A stretch of DNA of 64,000 nucleotides from Cavia porcellus. Lineage: Eukaryota; Chordata; Mammalia; Rodentia; Caviidae. Where the stretch lies: the NCBI RefSeq assembly GCF_034190915.1, contig NW_026947484.1, positions 186,924,982 to 186,988,981 on the forward strand, read 5' to 3'. Under the pieces are notes generated by a model. That model saw only the letters and a program-made list of their open reading frames with translations, did no database searches and was not told where the DNA came from. Numbering within the stretch: position 1 is the stretch's first letter; the number at the start of each line of letters is the position of its first letter. A program made the translations under genes and the position numbers. This document shows positions 12,713 to 23,517 of this stretch, piece by piece.

Positions 12713-14940
12713 TATATGTGAAAACAACATAAAAATGTTCTCACATATCCAAGTACACAACATATGTACATACAACACATTGTTTAAAGTGCTTGAACAA
12801 ATCAGCATAAAGAAACATAAATCAAACATTGAGAACTCTGTAACAGCGAAGAACTGAAGTAAAACCCTGAAATATCTTAATTACATAAATAATTATAGGT
12901 TGCAAATACCAAAACAAGATTATTTGGTGTTTTTTTCAGATTTTATTATAAGATAACATAAAAAGTTTACTCAACAGGAAGTAATTTCATTTCTATTTGG
13001 GGGAGGGAATTGCCAGCTTTTTGCAAACAATGCTAGCCTTCTTTAAGCACTAACATAACTCCTTAAGAAATGACATGAGCAATAATTCTACTCCTATATC
13101 CCCCCCAAAATAATCTATTTTTACATATATGCTCAGCTGTAGAACATTAAGAGAAATGTTCACAATCTACCATTCAGGGTGAACTGAGTGTTTAATGAGA
13201 CTCGTCATTTGGAGAGTTTGCCAATCAAATAATAATGAAAGATGCACTCTCCTTCTTTCCTATTTCAAAGAAAAGATGGTTTGGAAATAATATTTTACAT
13301 AAACTTAACTATAATAATCTAGAGGGAAATCTGGGACAAACATTCACACTCTCCCATGCCCAATTCCTTTCTTAGGTGGACAGAAAGATTCTCTTCCATA
13401 ATTATCTTGGAATGTAAAGACAGGTATCTTCTATAAGCCTCAGAGACTTCCTGCAAAAAACAGAAAAAGTGCTGTTGAGAGGAAGGTAGACAGCCTGCTA
13501 CCTTTGATTTTCACCAACACTCATGAGCTAAGACTTTTCTCCCTTCTGGCAGATCCTTTCAGCAAACCTTGCCAGAAACAGACCTTCTCACAAGGGGAAA
13601 ACACTCCTCTGGCCTAAATTAAGAGGCGCTAACAGGACCCAGCTATGTCTTCTCTGTATGCTCAAAAATAATTAGATGGTTCCGATTTTCCTGTTTTGTA
13701 AATGTAAGAACATTTGAGAAACTGTTAAAAGAAAAAATCCACTATCAAAACCCAAAAGGTTTTGCATAAAGATGATCTGTATGAAGTACATTTGATTATG
13801 TAAAATTTACAAAGTGAATTAACATGGTTTTGACTCAACATTATCTGAGCACTTACAAACTCTTAATTAAGCCACAACATCTATGTCTGCCAAGAATATT
13901 TCTTGAATGAAAGGTAAACAGCCAGAGGGGCACTGACTGGTATCCTGACAAACAATTAGTACAACAGCTCTGCTCTGGGAATGCATTCTAAGAAACTAAA
14001 AGAAATTCACATCACATATGCCCATTCTTCTTAAAAAATAAAAAGATACACCACACTTAAATATTTAATTCATGAAATGAATTAACACATGGAATTGTGA
14101 TTTATATCCACATTTTCAAGGTACCTCAAGGGGTATCATTCTACCCCTAACGTTTGCTCTTAGAAATCAAGTCTTTCCCCTAAAAAAGCCAAATCACTTT
14201 TTATGAAAAACTGTCTAAATGCTAACCAGATAGAAGGCTTCTTACAAAGAGTACATCTATACAGACTAGGTATTCCCAAACTCTGGAAATAGTCAGATAG
14301 TAAACAGCTTTTGACTGTGCAAACTACATGGTCTCTGTGGCAACTAGTGGTGATTGATTGTAACAAAGACTGAAGATCCAGGCTCAACTGGCCATCCCAG
14401 TGCTCCAGTTAAACTTCATTTACAAAACTTAGTAGACAGTCAGGCTTGCCCCCAGGCTTGCCCCAAGGGTCACAGTTTGCTGGCTCCTTGTTCTTTCCTC
14501 TGGAACCCAAAGTTAATACAAAACAAAGCCAAGAAGCAGAGCAGTAAATACTCTCTGCATGTTTCATTTTCCCGTGCAAATCAAAGTTCGGGGTTCCTGT
14601 GCGCTCCCTAAAACTGATTCCTAAGTAATACAATAGCCCCTCAGGCTCGCCAGAGACTCTCCCTTTGTCTTGGGTTTCAATATTCCAAACCCAACCTCAG
14701 AGTCAGTGAAGAAGGGAAAACGCAGAGGCCATTTGCAGAGAAATCTGCTGTCGCATGTGACTCTCTCACTTCAAAGGGACGCTTCTCGGGCTCAAAGGCT
14801 TTTCAACCTGAAACCCTACCTCCTTCCCAAAGGAAATCGAGAACCAGAGGACGAGCCTGCCACCTTGTGGCTAACTGGAGCACAGACCGGAACACCGGGA
14901 CCAAGTCCTCTGATGGAGCCAGGATACCTGTGCTCTTTGT
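12713..14940. other. Intergenic, no gene seen
   Basis: No supported gene. 14640-14940 is somewhat richer in G+C than its surroundings, with a few CpGs, but has no conserved coding pattern that I recognise. Confidence 0.45.
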
Positions 14941-15350
14941 AACAGGTGCTGGCCCCTAGTGCTACACAGGGGGCCAAGAAAACCATGGTTGCTTGCCCTC
15001 CAGGAGTTTAGAATCTGTAAGAGAGGAGTTAGATATAAATCCTTCCAACGCAGGAAAGCATACGTAAAATTGCAGGCATGAAAAGCAGTCTGAAGGAGTT
15101 ACATAACACGCTCTGAAGTGAATAAAAGCAATTCAACACCAGCAAGAGAAAGTGCCCCTGAGAAAGAGGTGACTGAACTGAGTCTGAGGCCTGAGGCGAA
15201 AAGGTGAGGGCAGACGAGTCCAGACTGAGGAATAGTGACCGTTAAATCTCATGTCTGAAGAAAACGACAGGGAATTTGGAATGCGATGAGACCAGAGGTA
15301 AAGAAGGGCTGAAAAGCGCAGAGCCTCAGAAACATGAAGATGGGGCTTTC
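14941..15350 (+). repeat. Ancient dispersed repeat, copy 1
   Basis: CTTGCCCTCCAGGAGTTTAG followed by purine-rich text (GAGAAAGAGGTGACTGAACT, GGTGAGGGCAGACGAG). The same 'CCCT..AAGxAGxxTxxAxTCT' block recurs at about 22530, 28225 and 59450. It behaves as an old mammalian repeat; I cannot name the subfamily with certainty. Confidence 0.4.
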
Positions 15351-17080
15351 TTTTTATCTTAGAAATCGAGTAAAGCCCTAAAATAGATCAAATCCTGGGG
15401 CAGAAACTTAGATTCAAATTTCCAAAAAAACAAAAACAAAAAAGCATACCATCAGTCAGCATCTACTCAGGGGTCAGAAATTATGCAAGAATTTTAACAG
15501 GGAAAGTGTAATATCAGCAATTATTAGCTACTTAACAGGAAATTGGTATCCTGAGGGCCTGCCCCATAAGAAATAAGGAAAGCAGAATAAAAGAAAATGA
15601 CAGAAAGACAGAACAGATAAAAGGAACAGCCACCATCCGAGGAGAAGCCTCCTGCTCTCAGCTCTGAGATTCTGTGTGGCACAGCCACAGTTCACTTGAT
15701 ACCAGACATATCTCAGGGATAGAAGGTAGTGAAAATGATTCCTCTAGGGCACCAGGAAAAGCCACTCAAAGGATGCAACTCTGCAAAAATGCTATTAGCA
15801 AACTGTCCCTAGAGGATGCCTCAGAAAACTTGTGGCAACTGAGGGCTACTGGCTTTGGTGCACAGCAGCTGGGCTCAACAGCCTGGTGCCCAAAATTATG
15901 CCTGTAGGAAGAGGTCACTGCAGGCAGTAGCTCAGAACCATGCACTACCACAGAGGAAAAGTCCTTCTTCTCATATCACCATGCCAGAGCCCTCAGTTAA
16001 CAGCATTTAGCACCCACCAGCTGGATAAATATTTCAAGAATCCAGCTGAGCATGCAAAGCAGAGTGGATTTAAAGGTGTGAGGTCATAAATTTTCAACTA
16101 GCACACTTTCACTTCTATATGGAGAGCTTTCCAGAAGAATAGCTAGAGCAGATACAAATAGATCAGTAGAAGACACTCAAAAAAGCCAAGAGAAAGGCAG
16201 AAATGGCAATAACTTCTAGGTAGTAGAAAAAATAACATGGGAAAATTCCCTGTGGACTACACAAAAGACACCAAATAGCTGGGTTTGTCTTCTTCTGTTT
16301 GCTGGGCTTGCAGAAGAGCTGCCTTAGAAAGCATTGCTAAGAGAGCCAGGAGGGAGAGCTGTCACAAGCCCAAGACAAGATGGACAGCACCAGGTGTACC
16401 GAGGCAGTTCTTGGTACACCAAAGACACAAGTGTAGGGTTGCTTTGAGAGAACAGACTTGCTAGGCTTAATAAGAACATAGGTACGATCAAAGTGACACC
16501 AATCCATGCAAACATGACCAGAGTCAGGTTCACAAGGGCAGGGCTTTGAGCCTGAAAATTACTAGAAAAAAGCACGACTTGTGATAAACCATCACTCCCA
16601 TTCTTAATAAGCTTTGAAATGAAAGACTTTTTATTTAAAGCCAGCAAGCCTGGCCTTCAGTGGCTTTATAAAGGCCTTCAGTTTACCTACTGTCTCAGGA
16701 TCACCAGGGAGGGGGGTCCAGCTTGAGGGAGAAGGTGACACAGCATGTCCTCAAGAAAAAGCATCCTTATCTCTCCAAATTATCACCACCACTGGGTGGC
16801 AGAACCCGAGTACCTCAGGGCTGAATAAATTTGTTTACAACTATAATTTACTACTTCATCACAAAAACAAGCATTTAAAATAGCTTCATCTGAATCGAAC
16901 TGCAGTAGAGGGAGGAATAGGGCAGGTGATTGCTGATTTTTTAATAAACTCTGCATGGGGATTTGTTTCGTTTTGTTTTGAGCAGCTTCTCTGAATGAAG
17001 CTTTCAACTGGACAAGAAAATTGCTATACTGTTACAACACTGGACTGGAATTTTAATAACTCAAGATTATTCTTGGGTCT
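15351..17080. other. Intergenic, no gene seen
   Basis: No exon-like frame is supported. A 107-codon minus-strand frame at 16324-16647 is hydrophobic by composition only and shows no motif. Confidence 0.5.
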
Positions 17081-17939
17081 TGTTATGGATTAAAAACTGA
17101 TGGTCAACTTAACGCCAGCTGAATGAAACCAGCATGGTGCTGAGCGCAGATGTTCCACCTGAGGAAAGTTGCCAGCATAAATAGACACATGGAGAAGGAG
17201 AAGCTAGGTGTTGTGGATTTCTCTACATGTTGCTGTTTGAACTGCTGGTTCTCCTGGAGGAGCTCATCATGACTAGCTTCCCCAGTGTGAGTTCAATGAT
17301 TGTCATAGAAGGAACTTGGGACCTTGTTGGTCAGAGTGGCTGTGGCTCACTTTGGGGGAGCTGTGGTCCTTACATCGAGCATAGCTTCCTGGCTCTCCAG
17401 AAGGGAAGACGTGTGCTGTTTAATCTCCAGGACAAACTTATCATGCTGGCTTTCTGGCATGTACTCGACTGTTCTTATCATCAAAGGAGCTTGGGACCTC
17501 CGTGTCACTGAGGATGGCTGTGGTGCTTTTCAGGACAGCCCTGGTCTTTATTATGAGCATGACTTCTCAGCTCCAGAATAGAACCCTCAACCTATCAGCA
17601 CAGCTCCTTCACTCCACTGGCACAGACTTTCTAGCTTCCATCGCTGACTTTTGGGCCTTCCCAGCACAGATACATAGTAGAGCCTGGTATGAGTCCTCGT
17701 GGGCTCTAGACCTCCAGTTGGACTCGTGGGAAGCATTATCATGGCTCTAGGTTTTCATCTGGACTCATGTGGGACAGAGCTGTGAGATCCAGGTCCTTGA
17801 CTGAATATTCTATGTCTTTAGTGTTGTGGATAGATTTCCTGCACTTTCTTGTGTTAAACTCTGGGTGACCATCTTGAATAATATTATAAATTCTATGTCC
17901 TGGCTCTATTTGCTCTCCTCACAACCTCTGACTACAACA
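17081..17939 (+). repeat. LTR-like repeat, copy A
   Basis: About 859 bp with TG...CA ends (TGTTATGGATTAAAAACTG...CTCTGACTACAACA). A partner with the same ends lies at 18149-18996 and a truncated one at 7554-8093. Flanking 5-mers are GGTCT (17076-17080) and GATCT (17940-17944), a possible duplication with one change. A segment starting near 17301 (ATAGAAGGAACTTGGGACC) is repeated in diverged form near 17475 (ATCAAAGGAGCTTGGGACC). Open frames inside (17227-17750) are shared across copies as repeat sequence and not credible genes. Family not recognised. Confidence 0.65.
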
Positions 17940-18148
17940 GATCTGAAAGTAACTGGAGAACTTTTTATTATCGGAACTTAAGGTATAGGATATATCTGAG
18001 GTGGAAAAGTGTTTCCCTGTGTCAGCATCCTTTTGAATGCATCCCTCTGGATTTAATGACACACATAGGAAGTATACTAAGAAAGAATACTTAGAATTGA
18101 ACTCCACTTGTTTGGTGCATCAAGATTTGGACAAGTCTGAGTGTAGGG
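17940..18148. other. Spacer between LTR-like copies A and B
   Basis: 209 bp without retroviral-type primer-binding or coding features. It does not look like proviral internal sequence, so the two copies are more likely separate insertions or a deletion product. Confidence 0.4.
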
Positions 18149-18996
18149 TGTTATGGATTAAAAACTGGTGGGCAACTTAACACCAGCTGAATTAAATCAG
18201 CATGCTGCTGAGTGTAGATGGCCCACCTGAGCAAAGTTGCCAGCACAGAGACGTGGAGAAGAAAAGTGAGGCATTGTGGGTTCTCCTAAGGGTCATTGTT
18301 TGAAGCCATTGGTTCTCCTGGAAGGAGCTCATTGTGACTAGCTTCCCCAATATGAATTTGGCCATTATCATGGGAGGAGTTTGGGACCTTGTACTAAGAG
18401 TGGCTGCCGTTCACTTACGGGGAGTGTTGGCATTGAGCATCACTTCCTGGCTTCAGAGGGGAAGATGTGTGCTGTTTAATCTCCAGGAGAAGCCTGTCAC
18501 ACTGGCTTCCTGGCTTGTACTTGACTGTCTCATTGTCCGAGGAGCTCAAGACCTCATTGTCACTGAGGATAGCTGCAGTGCTTTTCAGGGCAGCCCTGGT
18601 CCTTATTTTGAGTATGACTTCTCAGCTCCAGTGTAGAACCCTCAAACTACCTGCACAGCTCCTTCATCCCACTGCCATAGACTTCCTAGCTTCCAGTGCT
18701 GACCTTTGGGCTTCCCAGCAGATTTGTAAAACAGACTGGCATGAGTCCTTTTCGTGGGCTCTACACCTTTGGGCTGGACTCATGGGAGACATTGTCATAG
18801 GCTCTAGGTTTTCAGCTGGACTAATGCAGGCATTGTTGTGGGATCCAGACCCTTGCCTCAATATTCTGGGTCTTTAATGCTGTGGACAGATTTTTCTGCA
18901 TTTTCTTGTATTTAACTCTGGGTAAACTCATAAAATAGTATTATAAATTCCATGTCCTGTATGTAATTCTTCTCCTCACAGTCCCTGACTACAACA
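18149..18996 (+). repeat. LTR-like repeat, copy B
   Basis: About 848 bp, TGTTATGGATTAAAAACTGG...CCCTGACTACAACA, aligned over its full length with copy A including the internal partial duplication (18365 and 18529 segments). Flanking 5-mers GTAGG and AAGAT do not match. Confidence 0.65.
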
Positions 18997-19260
18997 AAGA
19001 TATGCTTGGTTTCTGAGATAAAGGTGAGCAAGTGCCTTTATACTACAGCAACAAATCAAAATTGTTTTTGGAGCTATGAATTGATATATCAAAATGAGTG
19101 TTACGGTAAAAACAGACCATCCTAGTGCATATGCAAAGTAAAACTTGACTAACAACTTTGTGAACCTTCCTGCCCATAAAAAAAGACACAAAGTTTTTAA
19201 AAGAAGGAAGGCGGGTAAGGATTTTTCTGGACAGTTCTACTCACGCTCCAGCAAGGTCAT

Positions 19261-19614
19261 TGCTACAGTTTATATTTTGATATCCACCCCTAAAGTTTTG
19301 TGAGATTAGAAGTGGGACTTTGGGGAAGTGATCAGATCATGGGCCGTGATATTTGTAATTGGATTAGTCCACTGATGAGTTCATAGCTAATGTGAGGTTG
19401 GGAGATAGTTTGGTCTGAGGAGGTGGGTCACTGGGGCATGGCCTCTTCCTTTCTCCTCCCTTGATCTCAGTTTCTTGCTGCCATGCCATAAACCATTCCT
19501 CTGCCAGGCTACCCTGCCTTACAGTCGGACTACAAGCTGAAACCGCTACCAACTGTGAGCCCCTTTCATTTTTGGGTGCCGGATACTGTGTCTCAGAGAT
19601 GAAGTAACTAAGAT
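19261..19614 (+). repeat. MaLR-type LTR, diverged
   Basis: Begins TGCTACAGTTTATATTTTGA and contains TTTGTGAGATTAGAAGTGGG, ATTGGATTAGTCCACTGATG and GCCATGCCATAAACCATTC. It ends GTGTCTCAGAGATGAAGTAA then CTAAGATG, where the family normally has CTAAGACA. No clear target-site duplication. Confidence 0.65.
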
Positions 19615-19630
19615 GGCCGCGGCGCCAGCC
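19608..19630 (+). promoter_or_regulatory. YY1-type motif at LTR/GC-rich junction
   Basis: AAGATGGCCGCGGCGCC matches the AAGATGGC core of YY1 sites and is CpG-rich. It sits where the LTR ends, about 600 bp from the CpG island. Confidence 0.35.
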
Positions 19631-20160
19631 TTTAACCTCACATGTAGCAAAAGGAGGCTTCACAGGACCACTTGGTGTGTGTGTGTGGGGGGGGGGGGAT
19701 TCCCATTTGAGAAACTTGGGGAATGGTGGTGTCTTCCAGGTGTGGCAGCTTCCCGGAGCTTGACTTTTTGTTATGGAGCATTTTCAGTGCCTCCGTGGCA
19801 ATGCTTTTCTTTCAGCAGGCCTTGCACATCACCAAGCTAACTGCTGCGACTAACAGGACAGCCCTCCCCATCTGCTGAGGGTTACTGCTCTGCAGGAGGT
19901 CTCTCAAGGAAAATTCTTTTCCAAGTGATCGCCACAAGCTCTCTGCGGCGTGGACCAGAGACACCTCATTTCTCAGTACCCTTATGTCATTCTAAGGACA
20001 ACTTCTTCCGAAATTTAATTTGGTGGGACAGCAACTGCAAAGCTTTAACAGCTTAGCTGCCAACCAACCACAAGTAACACGCAGTTACTAGAGAGAACTT
20101 TCGCATTTCAGAAGACAAGAAAATAATTTAAACTTCTCGCAGCTAGGCTGGAGCTGCAAA

Positions 20161-20660
20161 GATTATCATACGAACATAACTGTACCGTCAGTAATAAATC
20201 TCCTATGGCGGTAGACGGTTCGGAAACTGTTAAGATTTTCCCAGAAAACGAATGGCTGAATGACGGCCGCGGCAGTACAGCTCCGCCCCCCGAGATTGCT
20301 GGCCAGGAAAAATCGCCCCGCCCCGAGGCTCCCGCGCCTGCGCAATGGAGCTCGCTCGTCCAAATTGCTCCGCAGTGCGCAAGCGTTGTACCACGGGCTT
20401 TTTTTTTTTTTTTAATGCCCCATAACATTTTGTTTCGTAGGCCTCCTGCGGGAAATGCAATCTTCCCTCAGTGAAATTCGGAGACAGTTTTCAAGATTTT
20501 GGGCGTTTTTCTGGAACCGTCCAGTCTGGGGCTCCGCCCCTCTGCACTGCCCCGCGGCCCATCCAGAAGGCCTGGGCTGCGAGGCGACCCGGGGTGCAGG
20601 GGGGTCCTACCCACCTCACCCACCTGCTTCGCACAGCGGGGTGGTATTCTGGTAGATCTG
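20161..20660. promoter_or_regulatory. Orphan CpG island, probable promoter
   Basis: I count about 36 CpG dinucleotides between 20161 and 20640, against a strongly CpG-depleted background elsewhere in the window. It holds GC boxes (20283-20290, GCCCCGCCCC at 20315-20324, CTCCGCCCC at 20532-20540) and an NRF1-like site GCGCCTGCGCA at 20334-20344, with a further GCGC-rich site near 20376. A 14-T run at 20400 interrupts it. Overlapping frames of 62-106 codons on both strands reflect high G+C; none resembles a known protein. It lies about 11.2 kb downstream of the CAVIN4 stop and could drive a non-coding RNA in either direction. Confidence 0.6.
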
Positions 20661-21193
20661 TTATGAGTTAAGCTCCTCATGCTTTAAAGAGCATAATAAA
20701 CCGTAGCTTTTCTGTTTATATCAGGTGCCAGAAACTATTTGGCTCTTCCTTTTTAAGATTAACCTAGCGTCATCTTTCATTTCTCAAGAACTTCTAACGA
20801 GCTGGCACACTAGCGGCCTTCACTGGATTCCTCCCTAAAGCCTTGCTACAGCCCATCTCCTCTGTCATTTCTCTCCTTTTCTGCTTCTCTCAGTCTGTAG
20901 CTACCTTTCTTTGACCCTTCTCTTCGTCTCGTGAAAATTGTAAATTTATCACATTCATCTCTTCTTTACCACTCACACCTACCAAACTCAACTCACTGGA
21001 GCCGAGCTGTTTCCACCTGCTCGGTGAAAACTGCCCCCAGCAATCTCTGGTGATAGTGCCACTGAATCCCCCCTGCATTTCTAACAGAGCCTGCTACATC
21101 TGCCTGTTATCACTGTCACTCTCTGCTGCTCTCGCTGGTATCCTTAATACCCCTCCTTTTCCTGGCCTGTAATCATCCTTTTCCTGGCACGTG
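20661..21193. other. Flank of CpG island, no gene seen
   Basis: C+T-rich sequence with no recognisable exon. CAGGTGCC at about 20723 could act as a splice donor for a transcript leaving the CpG island, but nothing confirms it. Confidence 0.35.
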
Positions 21194-21198
21194 TCTTC

Positions 21199-21722
21199 TG
21201 TTATGGTCTGTTTGGTTTTTGTTTTGTTTTCTTTTTGGTACCAGGAGTCAAACTCAGGACCTCGCACTTGCCAGGCAGGCACTGTGCCACGGAGCCATAT
21301 CCCGACCCTTCTGTTACGGTTTTGTGTCTAGATGTCCTCCCAAAGCATGACCACATGAATGTGGTCAGTTTTTTTCAAAAGTGTCTGAACCTAGTGTATG
21401 TGATTGACTCGTTGCAATGTGGGGCTTAAGGGTGCTGAGATTGAGTGATTGCTGGATCAGTCCACTGATTGGACCCCCCCCCCAATCCCGGTAGATTGGA
21501 TACAATGTAAGGGACAGAAAGACACGTATGTTGCTGTTTCTCCTTGCTTTTGCTGTCTTCTGCTGCAATGAACTCTTGCCTTCTTCAAGTGCCACCTTGA
21601 CTTGGAGCCAGCCGATTACGGACTGAAACGTCTGCCAATTGTGAGCTAAATAAACCTTTCCTCCCTTAACTTGTGGGTGCTGGGTATTATGTCTCAACAA
21701 TGAGAGAAAAGAAACTAAGACA
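21199..21722 (+). mobile_element. Solo MaLR-type LTR carrying a SINE
   Basis: The LTR starts TGTTATGGT at 21199, is interrupted by a SINE after 9 bp, resumes TGTTACGGT at 21312 and ends GAAACTAAGACA at 21722. It carries GCTAAATAAACC near 21645. The 5-bp target-site duplication TCTTC (21194-21198 and 21723-21727) is perfect once the SINE is removed. Confidence 0.85.
21208..21307 (-). mobile_element. tRNA-derived ID-like SINE, antisense
   Basis: T-rich tail complement, then TTTTTGGTACCAGGAGTC (reverse of the B box and GGTACC region), CCAGGCAGGCAC and a decayed A-box complement. Flanked by 13-bp duplicates CTTCTGTTATGGT (21195-21207) and CTTCTGTTACGGT (21308-21320). Confidence 0.85.
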
Positions 21723-21727
21723 TCTTC

Positions 21728-22489
21728 CTTGCTCTTCCCTCTTTGCTGGTTCTCTTTCGTGTCACTGTTTTAGTTACTGATGACTCCAAAATCTGTACTT
21801 GCAGCCCTGGTTTTTCCTCCAAGTTTCAGACTCTTGGCTGTCCCGTGGCATCTCAGACAAAATATTTCTTTCCCACTACCCCTGCTTAAACATTTGTATC
21901 TTGCCTTTCTCCTGTGTTCACCATGCCTGGGAATGACATCTTGTGCTGTGTCACACTAGTGCCACCTTAGACTCCTCGCTCTCCACCATGCCCAGTTGTG
22001 AGCAGGTTCCCACAGACCGAGCATTTTACAGTTTATTGAGGGCTGTGCTCAGGAATAGCATCCACGAAGGATGACGAATTCCAGGTGGAAGAGTATGCAG
22101 GAAAGATGGTTAGTTGATGCCATTATAACAGTGGCTCAGGATGGCTCTTCAAAGACGGCATCTTCTTGGCTATATAGAGTTCTTCCATCCTAAGGTTATG
22201 TGTCCCCCAACAGTCAGATGATGAGAGTTGCTTTCAAGAAGCCCATGTCCTCAGGTGAGGTGGCTCTCAGCTGAAAGAAATACTTGGAGGAAGAACTAAC
22301 TTAGAGCTATCATCCACCAAAACATTCGGCATCTGGAGGGATGCACGCCTAGCCTTGAAGCAGGAACCAGGGAGGGCATCACACCACACCACCACTATCC
22401 TTTATATTTAGTCATCACATTTTTGTCCTATTTCTAATTTTAATTTTCAAACAAGAGTTCTCCATTTGCAGACTATTTTCTTTACTGTT
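21728..22489. other. Intergenic, no gene seen
   Basis: No credible exon or repeat boundary. Confidence 0.45.
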
Positions 22490-22860
22490 CAAACAATGTG
22501 ATGAACAGAGAAATGGGCCAGACACAGTCCCAGCTCTAAGATGCTTTCAGTCTAGCTGGGGAGTGAACAATCACCCATACATAGACTTTAAAACCATAAT
22601 GTGATCCTGAGTTCCTGTAACAGGAAAGACTTGCCAGTCAAGAGTTGGGGAGGAGGCGGGGAAAGCTTCCTGAAAAAGTATCACTTTAACTGGATCTGAA
22701 AGCTGAACAAGAGTTAAGTGGTGTGTGCCTGGTGCTTGGTGAATGAGAGAGGTGTGGCCAAATCATTGGAGGACATGAAAGGCAAGCAGGTCTGGAATAC
22801 AGAAACTCAGGGGAAGGGCACTAAGAGACGGAGATGAAGACTCAAGAAAAAGCCATGTCC
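22490..22860 (+). repeat. Ancient dispersed repeat, copy 2
   Basis: CAGCTCTAAGATGCTTTCAG, TCTAGCTGGGGAGTGAACAA, then GGAAAGCTTCCTGAAAAAGT and GATCTGAAAGCTGAACAAGA. Its order of blocks matches the copies at 14941 and 59440. An old mammalian repeat, subfamily not assigned. Confidence 0.45.
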
Positions 22861-23129
22861 TGCAGCAATATTTAGGTAATTTTCTCATAAAAGTAAATGT
22901 AAGCCACTAAATGGTCTTAATTCCTACATTGCATACTGATGTATTTTAGTTAAGCAAAATATTCAGCTATCCCCAATCAACACAGATCAAATGGATCACA
23001 GAGATATACAAAATGGTTTAAATTGTTAATACTGAATGCTGAAGGCGAAATATAAATTTTAAGGCAGTTTTTGGTATAATGGCCTGCTTATCTCTCTACA
23101 GGCTACTGTCTTTGCTCTCAACAGTAACA

Positions 23130-23335
23130 CCTATTCAATTACTGACTACTTACTAAATGCTAATTTGTGTTTTTGAATAAATTACTTGATTTAACAAAAC
23201 ATCTTTACAAAGTGGATACTGGAAACACAGATTCAGAGGGTAGGACTTGCCCGAGTTCTCATAGTAAATAGCAAAGTAAGACAAAGCCAGATGTCTAATT
23301 GTAAAGCTAAAAGTCTTGACTGCTACACAGAAATA
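23130..23335 (-). repeat. MIR SINE, antisense
   Basis: Order of blocks is that of reverse-complement MIR: TACTTACTAAATGC, then ATCTTTACAAAGTGG, GAAACACAGATTCAGAGG, GGACTTGCCCGAGTTCTCAT and GCTAAAAGTCTTGACTGCTA. Confidence 0.65.
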
Positions 23336-23481
23336 CTCCATCTATGCTTTGGGAAAAACCCAGTTTTATGTGGCTTCATTGCCCCAGTGCCCTGAATTTC
23401 CTAGAACCAGGCCTATTCTTCAGTCATATGGCATCTGGAGGCATCCCTTCATACATCTGTGCCTACTCTACCTGAGCCCAA

Positions 23482-23484
<3 letters not shown>

Positions 23485-23516
<32 letters not shown>
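23485..23516 (+). repeat. (CA)16 microsatellite
   Basis: Sixteen perfect CA units. The alternating His-Thr frames it creates are not coding. Confidence 0.95.

Positions 23517-23517
<1 letters not shown>

Noticed and set aside
16324..16647. 107-codon minus-strand frame with hydrophobic segments
   Set aside because: No splice context, no motif, no recognisable homologue; probably chance.
17227..18877. Set of similar plus-strand open frames up to 136 codons
   Set aside because: The frames are alike because the underlying DNA is two copies of one repeat; similarity also runs through non-coding parts and the frames shift between copies.
17081..18996. Copies A and B as the two LTRs of one provirus
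   Set aside because: Only 209 bp separate them, no primer-binding site or polypurine tract is visible, and the outer flanks (GGTCT and AAGAT) do not form a target duplication.
20108..20680. Several overlapping frames across the CpG island, both strands
   Set aside because: High G+C removes stop codons on all frames. None has a recognisable domain, and a poly-Phe/poly-Lys run from the 14-T tract crosses the longest ones.
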